Made by a program: the position numbers and the translations under genes. The notes below the pieces were generated by a model, which saw only the letters and a list, made by a program, of their open reading frames with translations, did not search any database and was not told the DNA's origin. From assembly GCA_964397565.1 (NCBI GenBank), contig CAYNJC010000038.1, positions 1 to 40,619 on the forward strand: a DNA stretch of 40,619 bases, read 5' to 3'. The stretch comes from JAPLST01 sp964397565. GTDB lineage: Bacteria > Auribacterota > UBA3054 > JAPLST01. This document shows, in pieces, positions 16,935 through 23,702 of the stretch; position 1 is the first letter of the stretch, and every line of letters begins with the position of its first letter.

Positions 16935-17381
16935 TTAATCCAGAAAGCGCTTATCATACACAACACCTGCGGCGTTCAACATCTCCTTCAGCTCTTCTGC
17001 AAACGTCCGTTTTCTGTGATGTTCTTGTTGAGACTTAATGTATTCAATCACCGCATCCTTGTCGTTGTGGGAACACGTAAACGCGCCGTATCCGTCTTGC
17101 CAATGTGAAAAGCGCGGGAACACGCGTTCCTTACCTATCCATTGTGATGAGGCAACTTTAATGTCCTTGACAAAATCCGCCAAGGGGACGCTGGGATGAA
17201 TGCTGGTGAGCAGGTGGATGTGGTCGTCCACGCCATTAATACGGTACAGATGAGCTTTGGTGTTGTTGACAATACCCCAAATGTAGCGAAATAGCCCTTC
17301 GCGCCGTTCACCGACGAAGGCCGGTTCACGCTTCTTCGTCGAGAAGACAATATGATAATACAACTGTGTGTAGGTTGCCAT
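16935..17381 (-). CDS. IS200/IS605-type Y1 transposase, probably REP-associated (RAYT-like)
   Basis: The product has 148 residues from the ATG at 17381; another ATG lies at 17390. It is an HUH single-strand transposase: the N-terminal strand YYHIVFSTKKREPAF, the metal-binding DDHIHLL motif with two His, and a C-terminal Tyr helix (AVIEYIKSQQEHHRKRTF) in which the Tyr would be the DNA-linking nucleophile. Length and the SHWQDGYGAFTCSHND segment match the short IS200-like proteins found singly in many genomes. No TnpB/IscB partner is present. It is flanked on both sides by palindromic repeats, which is the hallmark of RAYT genes, so it may act on these repeats rather than on a classical IS. It sits between two large GH57-type genes on the same strand. 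Confidence 0.85.
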   Translation of the reverse strand: MATYTQLYYHIVFSTKKREPAFVGERREGLFRYIWGIVNNTKAHLYRINGVDDHIHLLTSIHPSVPLADFVKDIKVASSQWIGKERVFPRFSHWQDGYGAFTCSHNDKDAVIEYIKSQQEHHRKRTFAEELKEMLNAAGVVYDKRFLD

Positions 17382-17422
17382 GGCAGCCATCGGCGTTCGC
17401 GTTATCCGCACGTTGCACGTAC

Positions 17423-17724
17423 GGCTATTCACATTCGACCCCGCACGGGGTCGCAATCATTCGGTCATCGTGTCCGTGGGTTGCACCCACGGCTATTCAC
17501 ATTCGACCCCGCGCGGGGTCGCAATCATTCGGTCATCGTGTCCGTGGGTTGCACCCACAGCTATTCACATTCGACCCCGCGCGGGGTCGCAATCATTCGG
17601 TCATCGTGTCCGTAGGTTGCACCCACGGCTATTCACATTCGACCCCGCGCGGGGTCGCAATCATTCGGTCATCGTGTCCGTGGGTTGCGCCCACGGCTAT
17701 TCACATTCGACCCCGGCGGGGTCG
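17423..17724. repeat. 68-bp tandem array of paired REP-like hairpins
   Basis: Units start at 17423, 17491, 17559, 17627 and 17695 with an exact 68-bp period; the fifth is partial. Each unit begins GGCTATTCACATT, then the palindrome CGACCCCGCGCGGGGTCG, a spacer CAATCATTCGGTCATCGTGT, and the hairpin CCGTGGGTTGCACCCACGG. Units differ at only a few bases. The array lies between the start of the transposase and the 3' end of the amylase-type gene. Confidence 0.9.
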
Positions 17725-17779
17725 AACAACCGCATTGTTTGTCATCTACAATCGGCATTTCATGTCGTGTGTGCATTCA

Positions 17780-20700
17780 CTATCCGCGCCACCGGCGCGT
17801 CCATGCGCCCAGCATCAGCGCACCCAGCACCAGCATGCCCGGCTCGGGGATAATGTCGTACGTGTACTGCAAAAATTGATTGCCGGGTGCGGTGTTGTAC
17901 TTGCCGACACTGTTCTGTGTGCCGACTTTCCAGTCATTGCCGCCATTGTTGTCCCAGATGCTGCCATTATCGGTGAACACACAATCAACTTCGCTCCAGG
18001 TGCTGCTGACAAAGAACGTGTGCGACCAGACGCCGCCCGGTGTGCCGGCCATCGCCGGCCGCGGACTGACCGTGCCGGCCCAGTTGTTCCAGCCCAGATG
18101 GAGGTAGACCGGATTGGCGGCGGCAAGACTGCGGCCCGCCGCGTTGTACGTGATCGTGCACTGCGTGCCGGCCAGCGGCGGATTCGGCGCAAACGCCACC
18201 ACGCTGTCCCCGCCCGGCGCGCCGCTGGACAACTGGCCTTGAATGCCGGCGGTGTTGCCAATGCCCGGCAAGCTCTGATTCGAGATCCATTTGCTAGCCG
18301 GCGTCATGGCACTGGTGATGATCGCCTGTACTTTCAGCGTCCCCGTCGTCGGGCCCATGATGTCGAGCAATTCAAACGGCAGCTCCATTTCCCAGCCGGT
18401 GCCGACACTGCCGGCGCCGCTGGTGTTGGTCGCCGTGATGCCGCCGACATTGCTATTGTTAAAGCCGTAACGGAAGCCGGTGTTGGCGTTGACCAGAATG
18501 CGCGCAACGTTCAGATCGCCCGTGCCGGTGCCATAGTAGCCATCCTTGCCCGATCCGTCGAGCTGCTCGAAATCAAGGTAATGGCCGCCGCCGTAGGTGT
18601 TGGGAATCACGGCATACTCGGGCATGAAGCCGGCATCAAACGTGACGCCGACCAGGTTGGGCAGTTTCGGCGACGTGAAGCTCATGCCGTTGCTGAACGC
18701 GGCGATGCCGCCGGGCCGACTGTCAATGAAGAGCATCATGCAATTGCCGTTCAACTCGAGATTGCCGGCAATGCCGACCAGCAGTGCGGACTGCGAATTG
18801 GTCAGATAGAGCGCATCGAGTTCAGAGCCAGCGCCGGGCGTGGTCGCGTCGCCAAAGCCGGTGGGCGTGTCTTGCAGCGCGCGCGCCGCCGCGGCGAAGT
18901 CAGCCAGCAGATTCGTGCCGTCAATCGGCGAAATGTAGTGGGCGGCAATCGTGATGTACGCGGTCTTGCGATTGGTGCTGACGCCGGTCGGGCCGCGGGC
19001 GATGAGCTGGACATCATAGACGCCCGGCGCGGCATAGGCATGACTTGGATGCTGCACACCGCTCGCGCCGTCGTCGCCAAACGACCAGACGCGGCCGGTG
19101 ATGCTGCCGCCGGATTGGTCGGTGAACTGCACCACGGTGCCGGGCGGGCCGTACAATGGTGTCGCGATGAAGTTCGCCTGCGGCGCGCCGGGCGTGGTGA
19201 CGGTGATGTAGTCCATCTGCGTGTTGGTGGACGTGCCGAAGGCGTTCGAGACAATCAGCGTCACCGTGTAGGCGCCGGCGGCCGCGTAGACAATGTTGGG
19301 GCTCTGTGCGGCGCTCATGGTCCCGTCCCCAAACGACCACGTGCGCCAGGTGATCGTGCCGCTCGAGGTATCCGTGAACTGGAGGGTCAGGGGCGCGTCG
19401 CCCGAGCGCGGCGTGGCGCTGAACGAGGCTGCCGGCGGCTGATCGCCCGCCACGGTTACTTTGTGCCAATCGCTGCCGCTGTTGTTGTCCCAGGTGCCCG
19501 CGCCGTTGTTGAAGACGCAGTCAATCTGCGCCGCGTTATTGCTGACAAAGACCGGGTACACCCACGTCGCACCGACCGTGCCGGTCATGACCGGGTCCGG
19601 GCTGAGGCTGCCGGCCCAGTTGTTGAACCCCAAATGAATGCGCACCGGATTGGCCGCGACAAGGGCGCGGCCGGCGCTGTTGTAACTGATCGTGCACTGC
19701 GCGCCGCGCACGGGCGGGTCGGGCGCATAGGTCACCGCGGCGTCGCTGCCGCCGCCGCCGCTCGTGGTCGCGCCGACATAGACATGTTGAATGTCCGACG
19801 TGGTCGAATGGCCCGCGTTGTCCACGGCGATAATCGCATAATCGTAGAGCGTGTTGGTGCTGGTAATAAGTTTCGTCCAATAATGATGGGCGATGACATT
19901 CGGCAATTCGTAATTGATGTTTTCCAGCCCGTCAAAGCCGGCCATGGTTTTGGGAAATTCGCCGCGATCAGTCATGAGTTGCTCTTGCCAGGCGTTGACC
20001 TCGCTGCCGCCGGCAAAAAGCTCATTGTGATTGCTGGCCATGCTGTTGACGCCGTCCTTGTCGGTGCGGAAGAGCACTTTGATCGTGCTGATGCCACTGC
20101 GATCGAAGGCGAAGGTCCAGACATAAAAATCTTTGGCCATGGCGGTCAGGACATATTTCGTCTGCGGCCCGAAGCTTTGCCCGCCGGGATTCCACGGATA
20201 GCGTTGCGGAATCCAGCACGTCGGGCCGACCCGGTCAGGGTTCGAGCCCAGCGCGGTGGTGGCCCAATCATAGGCCTCGTTGCAGGCGATCGTCACGCGG
20301 ATTTCATTGTCGCCCGGATTGCCATAATATTGAAAGCCGCTATCGAGCGAGCCGAGGTAGAAGTGCCATGCCTTTTCGGCCGCACTCGCGCCGCTGGCGT
20401 AGGGTTCAGCCACGCGCCCGGCGCTGATGCTGGCCGCGCCGACGGTCGCCTCGGCATCCAGCACATAATTCAGGGCCGCCATCCGAATCGCGTAGTCGCG
20501 CAGTTTGTAATGCCAGCCGGTCTCGATGTCCACCGTGCCGTCCTTCCACAAGAACCAGGTCCAGTTCAGCATGAAGGGCGAGCCGAAATCGCCGTCGGCA
20601 TTGACCCAACCGCCATCCTCGACATGCACGATGTCGGCCGGATCCAGCGGATGATCGGCCAGGAACTGCTCGACCGTCGTCGGCCGGATCGAACTGCTGC

Positions 20701-21790
20701 CGGTCAAACTCGGCACGGCTTCGTGATAATACGAATAGCCGCCGCCCCAGGCGTTGTCGCCATCGTGGCACATCATGGCCAGGCAGGGATGCGCGCTGTC
20801 GTTGTACGGTGCAATATTGGCGTCGATCGGGCCGCTGCCCATGCTCGCGTAACCGTCTTTCCAGGAGAGCGACATCTCGGCCGGCACGACCATCATTTTG
20901 TACTCCTGGCCGGTCTGCGGGTCGTATTGGCGCGCATAATGCGGCTGGACCGAAAACGGGATCGCGTTGCAGGGCGAGCAGCCGCGGTCAATGTGCTCGC
21001 GATACCAGTTGGCCCCATTCGGGTTGAGTTGGTCGGCCTTGTTGGGCGGGTCGCACAATTCGCCGCCCGAACCATTGACATACGGGAAATTCGGGCAGGC
21101 GCGCGAGAGATGCGTGTTCGCGATCGCCACCCAGGTGAAGCCCTCCTTCACCAAGGTTGGAATAATGCGCTGCGAAAAACACATTTCCGGGGGGAAAAAG
21201 CCTTTGGTGTAGGGCTCGGACGTGCCATAATTTTGTTCGACCAAATATTTGTGGATGCGAATTTCGAGTTCGAGCGTGCGCGGGTCGGCAAACGCCGCGA
21301 TCGGATGATGCGCGGGTATGCAAATGAAATCCAGGCGCGGCTTGCCGCCCGGTGTGTGCCAGGTGCGCGCCTGGCCGTTGGCCGTCCAGCCGCTGGAATA
21401 GCCATTCCAGCCATTGTCGCCCAGTTGTTTGATATTCTGCAGCAACGAGCCGGACATGGTGCATTGCGCACCGGATTCGCTGGCCTGGCCCATCCCGCCA
21501 ACCGAATCTTTCATGCGATACTGATAGCCGGCCTTGCGATCGTCCACGCCAAAAATATCGCTGAGCGTTTCGGTCGGGTGATTGCCACGCGCGCCGGCGT
21601 TGTCCATCGTGTCCTTGGCTTTTTCATAGCCATTGCCGCTGCCGCTGGTGCTCTTCGGCCAGTAGATCGGCTGATGCATGTGCCAGAGATAGGTCGTGTG
21701 CACTTTATTGGCGTCGCTGGCGTGACCCGCGCTTGGGGCAATAACCAGCAGGGCAAGACTGGTCCAGCAACCATAGGAGATGCTTGTCAT
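17780..21790 (-). CDS. Secreted GH57 alpha-amylase-type enzyme with CBM25-like, PKD and PEP-CTERM modules
   Basis: The protein has 1336 residues from the ATG at 21790, which overlaps the lacI stop (ATGA) and opens a signal peptide (SLALLVIAPSAGHA). GH57 signatures: YLWHMHQPIYWP (H37, H39), GFFPPEMCFS with E202 as candidate nucleophile, and CHDGDNAWGG with D343 as candidate acid/base. After the catalytic part come a CBM25-like starch-binding module (about 682-780; IHLGFNNWAG, VFNNGAGTWDNNSG), two PKD domains (about 783-948; WSFGDGTMSAAQSP, WSFGDDGASGVQHPSHAY), a DOMON/CBM9-like module (about 950-1190), a second CBM25-like module (about 1195-1295), and the tail IPEPGMLVLGALMLGAWTRR. It is expected to degrade starch or glycogen-like polymers extracellularly. 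LacI control is likely. Confidence 0.88.
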   Translation of the reverse strand: MTSISYGCWTSLALLVIAPSAGHASDANKVHTTYLWHMHQPIYWPKSTSGSGNGYEKAKDTMDNAGARGNHPTETLSDIFGVDDRKAGYQYRMKDSVGGMGQASESGAQCTMSGSLLQNIKQLGDNGWNGYSSGWTANGQARTWHTPGGKPRLDFICIPAHHPIAAFADPRTLELEIRIHKYLVEQNYGTSEPYTKGFFPPEMCFSQRIIPTLVKEGFTWVAIANTHLSRACPNFPYVNGSGGELCDPPNKADQLNPNGANWYREHIDRGCSPCNAIPFSVQPHYARQYDPQTGQEYKMMVVPAEMSLSWKDGYASMGSGPIDANIAPYNDSAHPCLAMMCHDGDNAWGGGYSYYHEAVPSLTGSSSIRPTTVEQFLADHPLDPADIVHVEDGGWVNADGDFGSPFMLNWTWFLWKDGTVDIETGWHYKLRDYAIRMAALNYVLDAEATVGAASISAGRVAEPYASGASAAEKAWHFYLGSLDSGFQYYGNPGDNEIRVTIACNEAYDWATTALGSNPDRVGPTCWIPQRYPWNPGGQSFGPQTKYVLTAMAKDFYVWTFAFDRSGISTIKVLFRTDKDGVNSMASNHNELFAGGSEVNAWQEQLMTDRGEFPKTMAGFDGLENINYELPNVIAHHYWTKLITSTNTLYDYAIIAVDNAGHSTTSDIQHVYVGATTSGGGGSDAAVTYAPDPPVRGAQCTISYNSAGRALVAANPVRIHLGFNNWAGSLSPDPVMTGTVGATWVYPVFVSNNAAQIDCVFNNGAGTWDNNSGSDWHKVTVAGDQPPAASFSATPRSGDAPLTLQFTDTSSGTITWRTWSFGDGTMSAAQSPNIVYAAAGAYTVTLIVSNAFGTSTNTQMDYITVTTPGAPQANFIATPLYGPPGTVVQFTDQSGGSITGRVWSFGDDGASGVQHPSHAYAAPGVYDVQLIARGPTGVSTNRKTAYITIAAHYISPIDGTNLLADFAAAARALQDTPTGFGDATTPGAGSELDALYLTNSQSALLVGIAGNLELNGNCMMLFIDSRPGGIAAFSNGMSFTSPKLPNLVGVTFDAGFMPEYAVIPNTYGGGHYLDFEQLDGSGKDGYYGTGTGDLNVARILVNANTGFRYGFNNSNVGGITATNTSGAGSVGTGWEMELPFELLDIMGPTTGTLKVQAIITSAMTPASKWISNQSLPGIGNTAGIQGQLSSGAPGGDSVVAFAPNPPLAGTQCTITYNAAGRSLAAANPVYLHLGWNNWAGTVSPRPAMAGTPGGVWSHTFFVSSTWSEVDCVFTDNGSIWDNNGGNDWKVGTQNSVGKYNTAPGNQFLQYTYDIIPEPGMLVLGALMLGAWTRRWRG

Positions 21791-22863
21791 GACAGAGGTG
21801 TGCTGCGCAGGTGATGGTGTGTGCCGTTGGTGGCCAGGGCCGACACGGCCGCATGCGCGCCACACGTGGCGCGCGTGACCAAGGTTGGTTTCAGCAGAAG
21901 CTTGCGCGGTGCGAGCGCCGGTTGTTGCAGGCGCTGCAAGAGGAATTCGACGGCCTGGCGGCCCATGCCTTCGCGATCCTGGGCAACGGTCGTCAGCGGT
22001 TGTTCAAGCCAGGCGCCTTCATGCAGTCCGCCGAAGCCGATCAGCGAAACATCCTCGGGTATGCGCAGCCCGGCTTCGCGCAGGCGGAAATAGGCCCAGA
22101 CGGCCAGCAGATCGCTCATCGCAAAAATTGCGCTGGGGGCCTGGCGGCCACGGCACAAGGCACACAGCGCGTCGGCCGGCGCATTTAATTCCCACGGACC
22201 GGACAGCACCCCGCGCGCATGATACGGCACATGCGCCTGGGCCAGCGCCCGGCGATACCCGGCCAAGCGCGTCGTCCGAATTACCGACGTGTCGCCAAAG
22301 GCCAGGCAGGCGATGCGCCGATGGCCGAGGTCCAACAAGTGCTGGGTGGCCAGATGCGCGCCATATACGTCATCCGTGCCGACAAAATCGAAGGGCACGC
22401 CCTGCACGGCTGCGTCCACGCATACTACCGCCGTGCCGTTGGCGCGCAGATTTTCAAAGACGCGCTTGTTGTGCTGTTTGAAGGGGATCGGTACGATGAT
22501 GCAGCCATCCACTTCATACTGTCGAAACAACGAGATCTTGCGGCGTTCAGTTTCCTCGTTGTAGTGTGATTGCGACAACAGCACTTGGTAGCCGGCTTTA
22601 TCGGCGGCTTGCTCGATGCCGTGCACGATGTCCGGGAAATACGAGTAGGCCAACTCGGGCACGAGCACACCCAGCACGCCGGACTGGCCGGTATGCATCA
22701 TACGCGCGGCGCGCGAGGGATGGTAATCGAGTTCGCTGGCGATGCGTTGGACATGCGCGCGGGTGGCCGGGCTGTAGCGCGGGTCTGCGCCGGCCAGTAT
22801 GTTAGAGACCGTGCTGACCGACAGGTGAGCGGCACGGGCGATATCTTTCAGCGTTGTGGGCAT
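21787..22863 (-). CDS. LacI-family transcriptional regulator
   Basis: The protein has 358 residues. The N-terminal LacI helix-turn-helix is TTLKDIARAAHLSVSTVSNILAG (residues 3-25; core DIARAAHLSVSTVSNIL) with the hinge YHPSRAARMM. The periplasmic-binding-protein-like sugar-sensing core follows (GVLVPELAYSYFPDIVHGIE, VDGCIIVPIPF, LDLGHRRIACLAF, SAIFAMSDLLAVWAY, PEDVSLIGFGG). It is a repressor or activator that would respond to a sugar effector. Its stop overlaps the GH57 gene start, so the two form an operon, and its promoter carries a palindrome at the start point. An effector such as maltose or a maltodextrin is a reasonable guess from the neighbour but is not shown by the sequence. Confidence 0.92.
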   Translation of the reverse strand: MPTTLKDIARAAHLSVSTVSNILAGADPRYSPATRAHVQRIASELDYHPSRAARMMHTGQSGVLGVLVPELAYSYFPDIVHGIEQAADKAGYQVLLSQSHYNEETERRKISLFRQYEVDGCIIVPIPFKQHNKRVFENLRANGTAVVCVDAAVQGVPFDFVGTDDVYGAHLATQHLLDLGHRRIACLAFGDTSVIRTTRLAGYRRALAQAHVPYHARGVLSGPWELNAPADALCALCRGRQAPSAIFAMSDLLAVWAYFRLREAGLRIPEDVSLIGFGGLHEGAWLEQPLTTVAQDREGMGRQAVEFLLQRLQQPALAPRKLLLKPTLVTRATCGAHAAVSALATNGTHHHLRSTPLS

Positions 22864-22903
22864 TGCGGTGCTCGGGCATGGTCGCGTGACATTACAATAT
22901 TCG

Positions 22904-22916
22904 TATCGTTACGATA
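22904..22916. promoter_or_regulatory. Candidate LacI-family operator at the lacI start point
   Basis: TATCGTTACGATA is a perfect 13-bp palindrome around a central base. It touches the last base of the -10 box and covers the predicted start point (about 22909), a classic position for autorepression. Confidence 0.6.
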
Positions 22917-22944
22917 GTATAGCATGCCGCGCGCACGCTGTCAA
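22916..22944 (-). promoter_or_regulatory. Sigma-70 promoter of the lacI-GH57 operon
   Basis: On the minus strand TTGACA (22939-22944) is followed after exactly 17 bases by TATACT (22916-22921). The start point would be near 22909 and the leader about 45 bases. Confidence 0.75.
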
Positions 22945-23378
22945 GCGCACGGGTAGACCCACTGAAATTCCCCTGCACGTTGGTGATCGGTGCGGCGGCG
23001 AGCCGAGTGTAAGGTTTAAGGTTTCAAGGTTAAGGCATAAAAGCCAGAAGGCGGACAACGGATCGCGGACCTCGGACCTCGGTGATCGGCTGCTTGGAGT
23101 CCCGCCAGCGGCGGGAGTGTCGGCATGCAGTCGCGGAACGGCGTTTCGCGTATGCGGCCCGCGGCCCGCCCCTCCATCATCATGCGTCATCCTGTTGATC
23201 CTGTCCAAACCATCTTCGACTTGTGATCAGTAATAAGTAATCAGCATTGAACATTACATTATTTTGTTGCGAAAGAATTTACCGCAGATGATGCAGCGGG
23301 GAAAACCAAGGCACCAAGACCAAAGGCCAAATAGAAGCGGTGAGCATGCTTCACCATAGCCCGCCTTGCAGTACCATA

Positions 23379-23401
23379 AATTTTTTCGCCGCGAAAGAAT
23401 T
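23379..23401. repeat. Hairpin of the TTCTTTCGC family, one mismatch
   Basis: AATTTTTTCGC, one C, then GCGAAAGAATT. It matches the other two family members at 4914-4940 and 12518-12542, including the CCATAAA flank shared with the second. Confidence 0.5.
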
Positions 23402-23517
23402 GAGCAGATTTGTGTGTTTTGTGCCTTTTCGTGGCAAAGATTCTGCGCAGCGCTTGATTCAGCTTCCCAGTTGTCGCACTACAAAATCCGCGCCGGGTGG
23501 CGCAGCTACAACAGAAC

Positions 23518-23538
23518 GGCGGGCAGGGCCTGCCCGCC
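23518..23538. repeat. GC-rich perfect palindrome
   Basis: GGCGGGCAGG, one G, then CCTGCCCGCC. The same GCTACAAC-AGAACGGCGGGCAG flank recurs around 23670, so this is a dispersed repeat rather than a gene-specific terminator. Confidence 0.5.
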
Positions 23539-23702
23539 CTACCTGCGCCAGATTCGCGACGCGGAGATCGCTCCCGCTTTGTCGGTAATCAGTGATCAGT
23601 CAAGGGACATCAGCTGACGGGCACAAACGACACAAAATGTCGATTGAAGCGGAACGCCGTTGCGCGGCTACAACCAGAACGGCGGGCAGGGCCTGCGCGA
23701 TG

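Larger units (their letters stand above)
22945..23702. other. Long intergenic region with short repeats, no gene
   Basis: No frame here looks coding. The stretch holds a hairpin of the TTCTTTCGC family (23379-23401, one mismatch), a palindrome built from GGCGGGCAGG (23518-23538), and a second, broken copy of that palindrome and its flank near 23680-23700. These look like dispersed intergenic repeats. Confidence 0.5.

Noticed and set aside
17423..17724. Tandem array considered as CRISPR
   Set aside because: The whole 68-bp unit is repeated including the spacer part, there are no variable spacers, and no cas genes are present. REP-type hairpins fit better.
17366..21814. 1482-codon plus-strand open frame opposite the GH57 gene
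   Set aside because: It is antisense to a gene with clear catalytic, binding and sorting motifs, has Arg/Ala-rich composition typical of GC-rich shadow frames, and begins inside the 68-bp repeat array.
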